Positions 45,979-58,366 of a stretch of DNA of 64,000 nt are shown one piece after another. A model generated the notes under the pieces. The model saw only the letters and a list, made by a program, of their open reading frames with translations, was not told the origin of the DNA and ran no database searches. The translations under genes were made by a program, and so were the position numbers. The DNA lies in NCBI GenBank assembly GCA_025266875.1, contig JALLLT010000009.1, positions 992,001 through 1,056,000 of the forward strand. Reading direction: 5' to 3'. The stretch's first letter is position 1. The number at the start of each line of letters is the position of its first letter. The stretch comes from Fennellomyces sp. T-0311 (lineage: Eukaryota; Mucoromycota; Mucoromycetes; Mucorales; Lichtheimiaceae).

Positions 45979-47045
45979 ATGAATTCTATAAAGTACATTC
46001 AGCATAAGCCTTTTCTCCAACTTTTCATTGTATAATTGTTACATGGATGCGATCTAGCATGTACTTACTTCTATAATAGGATCTTTTGGAAGTATATACC
46101 ACTTCCTACCCTATAAAAATCTTAGAGGTTGGCTGCGGGTATGCTATACTTAATCTATGTTTGGTAAATACTGACCTAAAACACAAGTAGTCCCGGGCAT
46201 TTTTCTGCACTTCTCAAAGCCGAGCTTCAGGATAGCATTGATATCACTGCTATTGACGCATCTGAGCTGGAGATTAAGGAATGTGCCAAGCACAACGTCC
46301 CGAACACCTACATCCAATCGACAGTCCAACAGTTGGATTTGACAAAATATCGTGAATCATTTGATGTAATCCTCTTTACAAAGTCACTCCATCACTGTGA
46401 TCCGTTGGATGAGGTACGAATAAATTATTTAGGCTCAAGTTACTCCATTTATTCATATATAACGGCTTTTAGACGCTCGAACAAGCATATTGTCTTCTCA
46501 AGAACAATGGTATTGTGGTTGTGGAAGAGTTTGTTCGTGAGTACATGGACGAAGCAAGCGCGACCTGGTTTTTCGATCGAACTGATCTGTTAAAGACTGG
46601 AAATCACATGCAGTCACCTACCGGCCCGTACACGAACAAGATTGAGTGCTGGAACACCGTGTTTGATCGATCCAAAGGCACCCCATACAAACGCTGGCAG
46701 CAATTGTTCGCACATTATACGCATAGTTACAATGGCGAAGAAGTCATGTCCACAGACTTAATGAAGAGGTCACTCATGAAAGCATTCGGTGAGAAGGCCA
46801 ATCTCAAAGCTTACGAGAATCAAGTGTACTTGAGCTCTTTGATTATGAATCATGGGTAAGATAGTATAGTAATCCGTATATTAACAACTTGCTAATGTTT
46901 CTCTACGTTCGCTAGATTGGAAGACACTATGGTCGGTAAAGCTGTGCTGGAATTGATAATGGAACAGGAGGCACGCGCGATTAAGGATGGTACACTCAAG
47001 AAGGGTACGGGAACTACATTTGTTATTCAAAAGCATGAACAATAA
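45979..47045 (+). CDS. SAM-dependent methyltransferase (class I, type 11/12)
   Basis: Five exons (45979-46029, 46080-46138, 46191-46413, 46473-46855, 46916-47045) join in frame to 264 aa. The short first exon (MNSIKYIQHKPFLQLFI) is inferred from phase and from the TATA box just upstream. Motif I is ILEVGCGPGHFS, the acidic end of beta-2 is ITAIDASELEI, and motif II is SFDVILFTKSLHHCDPLDE, followed by LLKNNGIVVVEEF. These bind S-adenosylmethionine. The C-terminal part (WFFDRTDLL, WQQLFAHYTHSYNGEEVMS) would shape the substrate pocket. A small-molecule substrate is likely but unknown. Confidence 0.82.
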
Positions 47046-47704
47046 ATCCATACCTTTAACACGTCAGACGAGTTATTGTGCTTTAAGTGAAGAAGGAATG
47101 CTATTGCTAAACGAGATACTATTAATCTGGATTAGTTAGTTTCGATATCTACATCTATAAGTTCATACGAATACTGTAGCTAGGGCCAGTTAGTTACGTA
47201 CATAACTCGCCACCCTACCAATGGATTTTGTAATATGCAACAACAAATATCGTATATACTACACATGGTTAATACCAGGGGTGATCTGAGCCTCGTTACT
47301 GTGTTGTTGGATAGCACTTATTTTTTCTATGGTAAAATTTCTACATCGTTGACCAGATATACCGCACTTATTAGATACTGATATGCAGAGTTCAAATCAA
47401 AACGCATTGATCGCTTGTTAACAAAAGAAAACAGAACGTTGCAGATGTCGGTGTTGAATGGTTGCATGAATTGTATGCTGCACGTGACATGGCTTGACTA
47501 TGGCGTGGGAGTGGAAATTGTTCCGAAGCGGTCAATTATGCTTTTTCATCGACAACAATAATGATAAGATGATGGGAATCGATTTTTAAAGTTACCGAAT
47601 TCCGCGGAAAGGAAGGAACGGTAAAATTGCGGGACCGGAACACTGCTATATAAAAAGTCCCAACAAGCTATTTTTTTTTCTTTTGCATATCCCAAACAAA
47701 CAAC
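47046..47704. other. Intergenic, promoter of the GH31 gene
   Basis: About 660 bases with no coding signal. The right end holds a clear TATA box. Confidence 0.5.
47647..47655 (+). promoter_or_regulatory. TATA box of the GH31 alpha-glucosidase gene
   Basis: TATATAAAA lies about 50 bases upstream of the ATG at 47705. A pyrimidine stretch (TTTTTTTTTCTTTTGC) follows, as is common at fungal transcription starts. Confidence 0.6.
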
Positions 47705-50700
47705 ATGACACGTCGCGTGGTCCTCTTTCTTTTGGTTGTGGGACTTTGCATCAACAGTCAAGAGGCTCATAGTCAAGATGATGTGCAGTTCCGAATGGTG
47801 CCTGGAAACTACTCTTCGCAAGAAAGACCTGATTATGGTATATTTCTAAAGAATCAATCAATCAATCCATTGTTTAAGTTCCTTTTATTTTTTTAGGCGT
47901 ATCACACACTGCACCTGGTTACCGTGTCAACAGTGAAGCTATACCAACAAAATCCGGATTAGAAATTCCATTGGCTGCAAGAGCTGGTCAGACGGATTCG
48001 TATGGCAAGACAATCCAAGATTTGGTGGTCCAAGTGGATTATGAAACCGTCGATAGGCTGCGTGTCAAAGCAAGTTTTTTTTTATTTTTTTTTATTTTAA
48101 AAGACAAAACTAACACACGAACTTCAGATTTCTGACAAGAACCAAAACCAGGTGCCTGTACCTGACTCACCACTCGGCCTTAAGCGTCCTGATATTGAAT
48201 CGCGTTTCGAAAATCCTAACTATGAGTTCAAGTACACAAACGAGCCATTCGGATTTCAAGTCGTTCGAACAAGCGATCACGTGATTATATTTGATACAAC
48301 AGAGCTTCCCTTTGTATTTCAAGACCAGTATTTGGAACTGACCACAAAAGTACCTGATGACGCCAATATTTATGGATTTGGCGAAACACCGTTGCCAAAA
48401 TTTCGGAGGAATAATAAGATGGTAAAAAAAAGATACTGGAAATCGTCTTTAGCAGTTTATTCAGAAATGGGTGGTCTAGAATGTTACCACGGTTTTTGCA
48501 CGCGATATTGCCGATCCGTAAGTGTCACGACAGGTCCAGTTTTTTTTTTTGCTTATTAATTTGATTAATAAAACAGGTTTTACGAGAATATTTACGGTTC
48601 TCATCCGTTTTATATGGAAGTACGCGATGGAAAGGCACATGGAGCATTGTTATTGAATGCACACGGTATGGACGTTTTCACCGTGGATGGTCGGATCACG
48701 TGGAAAGTCATTGGTGGTGTTTTTGAGTTTTACTTTTTCGTGCCGAAAGACAACAAGCCAAATTCGGTCGTTCGTTCCTACACGGATTTGGTAGGAAAGC
48801 CAATCATGATATGTAAGACGAACACACCAATGCATTCTTTTTGTCACACATACAAATTCGTTATTAGCACACTGGATGCTTGGATGGCAGCATTGTCGGT
48901 GGGGATACAACGATATCGATGCAGTTGAAGAGGTTGCTCGGAAGTACAGAGATCACAATATTCCACGTAAGTCGAAAAACGGATTGTTGGATTAGCGAAA
49001 AAGGCGCTAAAAACGTTACGCATATGAATAGTGGAAGTCAACTGGGTAGACATTGGTGAAGTTGCTCGCTTGAGAAATATTGCATGGTCAATAGCTAACA
49101 AGCCTGGTAGATTATATGGACACGTTCAGGGACTTTACATTGGATCCCATCCATTTTCCAGAAGACCGAATGAAGGCCATGAGCGATGAACTCCATGCAA
49201 ACAAGCAGCGATTGGTCCTAATGGTGGATGCTGGCAAAGTATACCGAAGTGATTATGCACCCTATATCCGAGGACAGGAATTGGATGTATTTATGAAAAA
49301 TCCAGGTAAACATAATCTTCCTTCTCGTATTAATAACATGCATCTCAAACCTGTTCAAAGATGGATCTTATTTCGTTGGAGAGGTCTGGCCAGGATACAC
49401 AGGTATAAAAGGAAAAGTAATTCCCCGAACGTTATTGTGTCAAGAGCCAACTCTAAGAAAACAGTATTTCCGGATTGGTTCCATCCAAATGCGAGCAAGT
49501 ATTGGGAGTATGAGATAGGGTCATGGATGGAACGCTTGCAATTGGATGGCGTATGGATTGATATGGATGAGCCAGCATCATTTTGCCTGGGATCATGTGG
49601 ATCTGGAAAAATGGATATACTTCCACCGAGTTACGAACCATGGACGCTTCCACAAGTACAGCAAGATATGATGCATGTGCAGCAAGAACAGGCATTGCAA
49701 GAACTAGCCAAATCCGTCGATCCAAAAGAGACTCGCAACTTGCTTTATCCAAAATATGCCATTAATAACGGATTTGGAAATTTATCCGAGAAAACGGCTC
49801 CAATGATTGCTTATCATTACGGGGACATTCCGCATTACGATCTGCATAACCTGTATGGCCACGCAGAGTGTAGCACAACCAGAAATGTGAGTCGCTCAGG
49901 ATTAGAAACTTCGCTGGACTGATTTCTTTTAATTGCATGCGTACGATGTAGGCCTTGCTAAAGTATAAAAGCAATGAACGTCCGTTTATCATTAGTCGAT
50001 CAACCTTCTCCGGGTATGCAACATTCGTGATATCCAACATATTGTAACTCATCGATATGGTTTATGGGGAAAAATAGATCTGGACATTATGCCGGACACT
50101 GGACAGGTGACAACCATTCTCTGTGGGAGTACCTTAAATCATCCATCATTGAGATTTTCAATGTTCAAATGTTTGGTATATCGTATTCTGGAGCGGATAT
50201 CTGCGGATTCAACGGCAATACCACGGAAGAACTGTGTACAAGATGGCAGTCGCTTGGTTCTTTTTATCCATTTGCACGCAACCACAACGGTTCGTAAAAT
50301 TTATCAAAGACTAATGTTTTGAAAACGCTAATTTCGTATATACATTAGTCAAGGGCGCCATATCTCAGGAACCATACCAGTGGGAGGTTACAGCCGAAGC
50401 AACACGCAAAGCATTAGCCATTCGATACTCTCTATTGCCCTACTACTATACCACCTTTGAGGAATCACATCGGCTTGGGCATCCCGTTTGGCGCCCATTA
50501 CTGTTTGACTATCCAGAAATTGCCGCGTTCTTGGAAAACGACGAACAAGTGCTGATCGGTAGCGACATTCTCTTATCCCCCGTGGTGACTCAAGGTGCAC
50601 TCTCCGTGGACGCTCAGTTCCCTCCTGGTACGTGGTACGATTGGTACACGTATGAGCAGGTCACTGGCTCGGGAGAAGAATGGATCACACTCGATGCGCC

Positions 50701-51097
50701 CCTGACACATATCCCGATTCATATCCGAGGAGGAGCCATTGTCCCGCTGAAAGACCCCAAGATTGTTGTGCAAGGCACATATGCGACACCTTACTCACTT
50801 TTAATTGCTCTTGATGCCCAGGGTCAGGCAGAGGGTCGGTTGTACATTGATGACGGCCATTCCGAGGAACAACCTGAGACCTCCAATATTGTATTTACTG
50901 TCAAGGATAACGTATTGACTGCGCAAGGCACTTTTGATTATTCCCAAGCTGAGAAACTCGAAACAATCAGAATCCTTGGAAGTTCATGGACCAAGGCTGT
51001 GTATGGACAAGAATTAGATCTTGTTATTGATGACAAAGCGGTAGTTTTAAAAGTTGGAATTGACTTGACCAGTCCTTTCACCATTGAATTCGAATAA
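47705..51097 (+). CDS. Secreted GH31 alpha-glucosidase
   Basis: Thirteen exons join in phase to 892 aa (47705-47837, 47897-48069, 48128-48421, 48480-48517, 48577-48812, 48868-48966, 49032-49055, 49111-49305, 49361-49402, 49465-49886, 49952-50013, 50078-50289, 50349-51097). A signal peptide ([18 protein letters not shown]) leads. The N-terminal beta domain has [14 protein letters not shown], then [16 protein letters not shown]. The barrel holds [40 protein letters not shown] with nucleophile Asp444, and [14 protein letters not shown] with acid/base Asp584. [15 protein letters not shown] and the C-terminal beta domains complete it. It releases glucose from maltose or starch ends outside the cell or in a vacuole. 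The second intron (48070-48127) begins with GC (AAA/GCAAGT). No residue is missing, so it should be active. Confidence 0.93.
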
Positions 51098-51157
51098 AAG
51101 CTCGCAGACAAACTCCGCCCCACACTCTTCTCTTTTGTCAATCTTTCTTTCTTGATC

Positions 51158-54100
51158 ATGTCCGTCAACGAGTTGCTCAGTATGTTCAAGAACCCGACTT
51201 GATGTTAATAATCATGGGCTGATGGCTTTTTTCAAGCGCTTGCAAAGGAAGTAGCATCGATTATCGATGCGCGTGAAGGGCCTGTTTTACCTTTGCTTAA
51301 ACGGGTCTTGGGCAAAGCTGAAAGTATCGAAAAACTACTCAACCTTTCCAGCACAGAGATTGATATGCTTGAGCAATGTGGTAGAGTTCCATTCTGTTGT
51401 CGAAGCATTTCTTTTCTCTTAACAGTTTGACAGGTGTGGACTTGTGGAACAATGCGCTTCATCTGAATTTGGTACCATCGGCGGTTACGGATGAAACAAT
51501 CGCGACTCGTAAGCATTCAGGCTATTCTGTTGCATGGTAAGCTTACGCTGCTTATTTTTTTCATAAATAGTCCGCGAGATTGGATATCGGATGATTCGAC
51601 CAGCTACAGAGTCGGTACCAGCAACTTTCGAATGTAAGTCTGCCACGGGAGTTTGGAAGTCGCATTGTACTCAGTATTTTCCCAACAGCCGTACTCCAAC
51701 AATTTGAAATGGCATGTTTTCGTGGAAAAGCATGGACAGGTGTGCAATAGTAATACTGTGACTACTGCATCATGCCAATTACGTGGGTAGATTGTGAACA
51801 ATATGACCGAGCCAGTGCAGCATTCGATGATGCCGAACGAGTATTATCCCATTATCCAGTGATTAGCTGAACGTTAATGATTCTGATATTCAGTGCAATG
51901 CCCAATTCGATTCTTTGGAATTCACAACCAAGAGATCAGTTACCATGAACATACGACAAGCAACCTGTATTTTGCAATTCTACATGTTCAAAGCAGAACT
52001 GGTACGTCCAAGCTCGAAAGACAGCTATCGCATCATTCATCTGTGACGTAGCATGTCAGACAAGGGAATTGGGAAGTCGCACGGGAACAATTCTCTAAAG
52101 CTGTCGGTACGTTCTGCAATCAGTCCGATAACGGCAGCTTGAAGTCAAATACTTTTCTTCGAATTAGATTATTGCGTGAGCAATCTGCCCTTGATCGATG
52201 ATAAAAACAACATCAGGGTAAATCACCAGACTACGTGTACAAATGGTTCCTGGTTCACCAATTTGCGCTTTAGATCGAGTTTCTCTGTCGCCTGGGAATC
52301 GCCATCAGCCAGGATCTGATCAACCAGAACAAATTTATCGATAGTCTAGAGTTGATCGGTTGCGTTTTCTCGAAATTTGACTACCAGGCGCATGATGAAC
52401 AGTTCATGGTAGCAGCTTGCGTTGTCATTTAAACGAAAGTGACTAATGTTGTTTATATAACTAGCTGTTACTAATGCAAACTATAGGTGAGTTCAACGGC
52501 AATTCAATCTATAAACGTTGACTGAATATATATATATATATATATTATACTTAGCACACGCCATATTGTATGTCACAACAACCTTGGAATCATCACTCCA
52601 AACAACCTTGATTGAAATCATTCAAAATGCCATTGCCATGTTTCCGGTAAAGTACAATTACCCAAGGTACTTCAATAGAAACTCATTTCATGTAAATAGA
52701 ATCTCCGTGACAACAAGGAATACCATTTGGCAAAACTGGGTGCTTTAACCAAAGGAGAATTGCTAAAGGCCAAATCCGATAACGTCATGCTCGAAATAGG
52801 TAAACACTGCTTTGCTTTATTGGAGACGAAGAAAAAGGAGAGACTCACATTGTACATAGCTTACATTGAAGCAATGGAGAATTTTCCAATAGATCAAGCT
52901 AAAACGCCGGCATGTTAGTAAGTTGCTTTTGCATGAACTTGCAGAAAACACAGATCCAACCTTATTTTAGTCTTGTTACCACGGCACGTCTGATGATTAA
53001 CTGCTTAAGGTAAAAGCATTACATACATCCCGAAAACAAGTACGTCATTGCGAATTCATATATGTGTTTTTGCTCAGCATGGATGTCATTTGCGAAGGAT
53101 TGGATCTTGTGTTACAAAGACGCCGAGGGACCGTCCAGGAAAACGCTTTTTCTATGGGGTCGCTCTATCTTATCAAACTCTATATTCTTTCAGACGCGGT
53201 GAACCATTCAAATCATTCTATCGAACTTTGTCTCACAAAGACGATCAATGGTACTTTCTGATTCGTTCTTCCCCACATTTTTATAACGCTAAAATGCATG
53301 GTGTAGATCTTTATATGGATAGACAAGATATTACTCCGACAGACCTCAATGCTTGTCAAATGGTAAGTTACAAAAAAAGTCTTTGCATAAAACCTAGATA
53401 TATTTTTAGACTCTATGGTATCGCGGCGACTCACTGTTTTATGAGGTAACTGCTTTTTTTCCTTGATTGAATGACCGCATGATAATTTCGTTGGCTTAGG
53501 AGAAAGACATTGAAAATGCGATAAAGTGGTATAAGCACACACGTGCGCTATCCATGACAGCATTTAAGGGTAGCAAAAACAGTCTAAGACTTGCAAGGTA
53601 AGTCTATTTTTCATATCGTTTATGCTAAATATTTTAATTTGCTTCTAGACAATTGACACGGTGTTACCTCATGAAAAATCAATTTCAATTGGCACTGGAA
53701 TGCTTATCAGAAGCTATGGAAGACTGTGCTCAGCATTGTACCGCAGTAGACTATTTGCTTAAAGTAGATATCTATCTGCAGCTCAATGATAACAACTATA
53801 CTCCACAAGGTAAGCTACTATTTATGAAATAGCTACCACGTTTAACAAATCATACCATTATTTTTTTATAGTAAGGTTATGCATACAAGAACTACCGAAA
53901 TCGGAAGGCTTTCAGTTTGATATGCTCTTGGCCTTGGCATCAACTGCTTTTCATGCAAGCCTCCCTTTCTTTTATAGTAATCATACAAAAAAAAGTTGAC
54001 GTTCGGACTCTAGAAATCACCGAAAAGAGACAAGACGATCTTGAATTTCATTGTACAAGAAGCCTCGGAATTATCAAACCTTACGAATACAGCTCATACG

Positions 54101-55731
54101 GTGCAAATCTTACATATGTTACGGTATGTTCCGTTTATATGAGTAATAATAATTATAACAGCAAAATAGATGGATTATATGTGCGAATAATTCATTCGAT
54201 CAACTACCTGTGTTACAGAACCGGACCTTGGAGTAACTATGCCTTAAAATGATCATCGAGAGAAAAAAAAATTTTAACAAAAAAAAAACCGATATAGCGA
54301 ACAAACTGCTGATAGCATTCGAGAGATTAGTGAAACCATCGATCAAGGTTTGGATTTCAAAAAACGACAGTTGTACTTATGGGCTGAGTAAAAAAATGTC
54401 ATGGCTTTTAATGGTAGCATCCGACTTGATATGCAAGTGCGACAATTCATCGAATGAGCTGCGAAATCTCTCAGAATGGTTTATCAGTGCTGGTGAGAAA
54501 CAAGCGATAACTTTGATAAGCTTTCCTAAAACGTATAACCAAGCATGGAATCTGGGGTTACAATGTTGTGAGCGTGCCATGGAATATCGTGGACGCCAAT
54601 TTCTATTGACAGCCTGCAAGGTACATCCCCTTTTTTTTGTATCACTCATTAATAAAAGTAACTTTATAGTTAATGAAAAAAGTCACTGGAGACACTCAAG
54701 CGATGGATAAGCGTCAAAAGATCAGCCTGTTCATGTGTATCGCCGCGAAACAACTTTCTGGAAACAGCGAGGTAAGCGTGACATATCATGTACTACAAAA
54801 GTAAATAATTACTCCTGAATTTAGATGTCTGATCATCAAGAGATCCTTTCTGTCTCACAAACGTTGGCTCAAGACCAAGAGTATGATCCATCCATCTGTG
54901 AATTACTTCAAATTTTCCAAGTTGTTTCATTTGTTGCGCTGAACAAGTATCCGCAAGCCATCAACGCCATTGAAAATTGTTGTAAAGCTGCCTCGGATCC
55001 TTCCCAATTATGTCTTTGTGAAAGACTTGTCGGTATGTCAAAAAGCCTCTTTTTCTGGGTGATGTACCCTCATCAACACATATATGTTTAGAGTATGTGG
55101 CTGTAAGCCCCAATTGTACAGTGAAAGGTAAAGGGTTGAGTTTGGATTTGGCTGTTTTTTTCTCACAGACAACGCCAGATGCATTGCAGGTGCTGCAGGT
55201 ATGTTAAAAAGAGATTAATTTTGCTATAAAACACATCATCGGTAACACAGTGATATAGTATATCACATCTCTGTATCAACGATTGGAGCAGCCACGCGGG
55301 AAGAGATACAGTCAATGGATTCGAGTATCGGTATCGGCGGCAATGGTGGTGAGCAAGGATGTTGGACTTCAATATCTTCAAGATGTTTTTACCGATCTGA
55401 AACAACATGCTTCCATGGTAACGCAAAGCCCAAACAAACGCTGCCGAAGCGCTGTGCATTAATTGTGTGTAATAACAACGGAAAGACGTATCCCGAAAGT
55501 GAACTATACTACTTAGTTGTCGTAGCTTGGAACGAGGGCGTCACATGGTTCCAGTAAGAAGGGATCTCTATTTTTTTTTCCCAAGGTTTGGGCAAAGTCT
55601 GATGATTTATTTTATCTTCCAGCGCCAATGATAGCCATCGGGGTCGCGCGTGGTGCAAACTAGCATTTGATTTGCTATCCTTATTCAACAATGCAAACCA
55701 AAGGGAAACGCTCCATAACAAGGTTTTGTAG
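51158..55731 (+). CDS. ZIP4: Meiosis-specific TPR protein, Spo22/Zip4 (TEX11) family
   Basis: About twenty small exons run from the ATG at 51158 (MSVNELL) to the TAG at 55729-55731; joins checked in phase for the first ten. The protein is a chain of TPR-like helix pairs: WNNALHLNLVPSAVTDET, MACFRGKAWTDCEQYDRAS, MNIRQATCILQFYMFKAEL, GNWEVAREQFSKAV and FLCRLGIAISQDLINQNKF. The last part (ESELYYLVVVAWNEGVTWFQ, then RGRAWCKLAFDLLSLF) matches the end of Spo22/Zip4 proteins. These act with the synapsis initiation complex to turn recombination intermediates into class I crossovers. Exact ends of exons after 53000 are not certain. The ATG is only 60 bases past the stop of the GH31 gene, so its promoter must overlap that gene's 3' end. 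An AT dinucleotide tract in an intron lies at 52526-52546. Confidence 0.72.
52526..52546. repeat. AT dinucleotide tract inside a ZIP4-like intron
   Basis: About ten AT units just upstream of an acceptor (TTATACTTAG). It is intronic. Confidence 0.75.
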
Positions 55732-55906
55732 TCCCTGTCTGTATATTTTGGGTAATCGCTAACGGCCATACCAACATGTAGTTAAGCCAGGCTTATGGCA
55801 AGTTCAAAACTGCATGAAAGTGATGTCATGGTGACAAGGGTTTCATCGCCTGCAACTATAAAACTGTACACGACACCATGCGAATAATAAAGTATCTTTA
55901 ACTCCA

Positions 55907-56148
55907 ATGGCTCTCGTCGGTCACTATTTGAACAAGCAAACAGTTCCAAAGGAAGTCGTGCCACTCTTGGTGTTTGTGGGATCGGCTGTGTCCGGTAAGC
56001 TGTGTGGGGATGGCGAAATACGGGGATGAATTCTTATTAATCATAATCAACACCGTCCAAAAAAGCTGGCGTGGTCGCAGGTGTACGAAAATTAAGAAAG
56101 GATCCCGATATCCGGAAACAAGGCCACCAGCAATGGCATCCTAAATAA
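55907..56148 (+). CDS. 56-aa single-span membrane protein, MLRQ/B12D (NDUFA4)-like
   Basis: Two exons, 55907-55994 and 56066-56148, join in phase to 56 aa. The peptide has a short polar start (MALVGHYLNKQTVPKE), one membrane span (VVPLLVFVGSAVSAGVVAG) and a basic tail with RKLRKDPDIRK and a Trp near the end. Size, Pro before the span and a basic ...DPD... after it match the MLRQ/B12D family of small mitochondrial inner membrane subunits (complex I/IV associated). With so few residues the match is suggestive only; other small respiratory subunits are possible. The intron (GTAAGC...AAAAAAG) is normal. Confidence 0.6.
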
Positions 56149-56643
56149 CTGTACATATAACTTTTGTGATTAAAAACGACAACTGTTAAAGGTGGTCTCC
56201 ATGAGGTTCAGCCTTTGTCATTGGTGCAGCCCGACGTGGGGGGAGGGGAACTAATCGTCATTCGACGCGTGTGTGTGCTACAGCTTGGGGATGCCAAAAA
56301 AAGCCCAACTTTTATGAAATATTATCATTCCATTTGGCTATATTGTAAATTTTCATGTGCAGTTTGCATGACGCACACCTCGGGCACTGAGGACGACAGC
56401 CATGGTCATAGCAACGGCAGCGACCAGCAACACACAATAAGGGGCGTTGCGGAGGGAGAGACGAGACGCGGTGGGGGGAGGAGAGCAAGAACAGTCCCCT
56501 TCATTGTTAAGGGGGGGGGAGGAGTGGAGTGGAAAAAGAGAACAAGCTCCATTTTCAGTGGATCCTTAAAAAAAGATCCGTCTCAAATTTTATTTTTCTA
56601 CCTCTTTTCCCTTCTTCCAATCCTTTTCCTCTCCAACCAGATA
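56149..56643. other. Intergenic, promoter of the MAK/Ime2-like kinase
   Basis: About 500 bases. It is G-rich on the plus strand between 56450 and 56530 (runs of G and GA, including GGGGGGGGAGGAGTGG), and pyrimidine-rich just before the ATG. A plus frame reads through it from 56215 into exon 1, but its residues are low in complexity and the ATG at 56644 fits the kinase family start. Confidence 0.5.
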
Positions 56644-58260
56644 ATGCCCATCGCAGGAACCTCACGAAACCAGTATGCATTCCTAGAAAACATCGGTGGC
56701 GGCGCGTTCGGTCAGGTCTTCCGAGCCAGGGACAAGACCACTCGCCAAATCGTAATACCGTTTTCCCTCTTTTGCACTTGCAAAAAGCATGACTAACAGT
56801 GTTCAAAGGTGGCCATCAAAACAGTAAAGCACAACAGCAAACGAGTCGAAGAAGCAACGGATTACAGTCTTCGCGAATACCGATCGCTCAGTCAGCTCGA
56901 TCGCCATCCCAACATTGTGCAACTCCACAAGACATTTGTGGCAGCACCCGACGAACTCCATCTCGTCATGGAGTATGTCAATGGAGGCAATTTATACCAA
57001 CTTTTGCACGAACGGCAAAGTCCGCTGGATCACGTCGACGTACGACGCATATTGTGAGGTTTTTTTTCTTTTCCTGCTGTTGCATGATAGAAGCTTAAAG
57101 CTAAAAAAAAGTCTGTAACCCCAGTCGACAGATCTTGCAGGCACTGGAACATATCCATCAGCAGGGAATCTTCCATCGCGATCTCAAGCCAGAAAACATC
57201 CTGGTGTCGTATCTGCCCTCGGGCGAAAGCATCGTCAAACTGGCCGACTTTGGATTGGCCAGACCCATCGGCTCCAAGGGACCGTACACCGATTACATCT
57301 GCACTCGTTGGTACCGAGCCCCCGAGATCCTGTTGCGTTCGCGCAACTATTCATACCCCGTTGATCTGTGGTCCGCAGGCTGTCTCTTGGCTGAACTCAT
57401 CACATTAAACCCGCTCTTTCCCGGCAATACCGAGATTGACCAATTATACCGCATTTGTGCCGTGCTGGGAAGTCCCGGAAAATGCTCACTTGTCATTCGC
57501 CGAACAAAACAGGAAGGTCGACCAAGTCCAGGTTTCGCAAGAAGACCCAAGCCTGCCGCCGCCGCCGCCGAACCTCCTCCCCACTCTGAGAATGAATGGC
57601 GCGAAGGTGGCCGCTTGGCTCACCGCATGGGCTTTTCGTTTCCTCAGGTGAGTTGCTTCTCAACGCGGAATTCCAAAAAAAGCCTATTAGTAACACACTT
57701 TTCGTCCAGATGCCAGCCAAATCCCTCGAGACGGTGCTTCCTACCGCGTCACCGTCCATGATTGATCTGGTTCGCAAGTTCTTATTCTACGATCCGGAGC
57801 GGCGTATCCGCGCCACCGACGCCCTGCAGCATGCCTTCTTTCATGAAGACAAACGACCGCGCGATAACACGGAAGAGCAGTTTCTGTGGCGGGACAACTC
57901 CAAGCGAGCAAGAATGGACATTGACACAGTCGACCTGCTGACAACGCCCTCCGTGCCACTCCAAGTGTGCCCGGACTGGGACATGTTCCACCACACCACA
58001 TCCACGATACCCTTTCATCACATTGATACAGTTGCTCACTATGGCAAGCAACTGACCACATGGCAACGCCAGCAACAGCAACCACGGCGACCAGATACCA
58101 TCTACAATAGCACCAACGATCCACCCTCCTCGTCAGCCAACGACGAAAGGTACGTACACGCAACATGGACGACTGTCTGAACAATATCTTTGTCTAACCA
58201 ACCGTCCACAGCAACGGTTACAATCCGGTCAGCGGCTGGCGATGGTTGAAGGTCTTGTAA
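56644..58260 (+). CDS. Ser/Thr kinase of the RCK (MAK/ICK/Ime2) family
   Basis: Five exons (56644-56751, 56809-57053, 57125-57647, 57710-58149, 58212-58260) give 454 aa. The glycine loop is [10 protein letters not shown] (17-26), the ATP lysine is Lys40 in VAIK, then HRDLKPEN (135-142) and DFG (159-161). The activation loop has Thr173-Asp-Tyr175 (TDY), which marks the MAK/MOK/Ime2 group, and [12 protein letters not shown]. Substrate-side motifs [15 protein letters not shown] and [17 protein letters not shown] follow. The TDY must be phosphorylated by an upstream CAK-like kinase. An in-frame insertion of about 35 residues rich in Arg/Pro/Ala (with a (GCC)5 run at 57555) interrupts the domain between GSPG and [11 protein letters not shown]. 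In yeasts this family (Ime2, Mde3/Pit1) drives meiosis; in ciliated cells it controls flagella. Confidence 0.85.
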
Positions 58261-58366
58261 ATAGCATGTATAACAAAACGATATAAACAAAGAAACCAAT
58301 TAAAATCCCCTCTCTCGTTCGGTGGTTTTGTAATTCGTTTAACCACCCGCCTTTTCCTCCTCCCAA

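Noticed and set aside
45580..46035. Overlapping plus and minus frames of 136 and 85 aa
   Set aside because: No motif and poor composition; the methyltransferase promoter lies here.
56215..56640. N-terminal extension of the kinase from 56215
   Set aside because: The stretch is G-rich and low in complexity; the family start is at 56644 next to the glycine loop.
57741..58184. A 147-aa minus frame antisense to the kinase
   Set aside because: It is a mirror of the kinase C-terminal exon with Arg/Trp/Cys-rich, non-protein-like composition.
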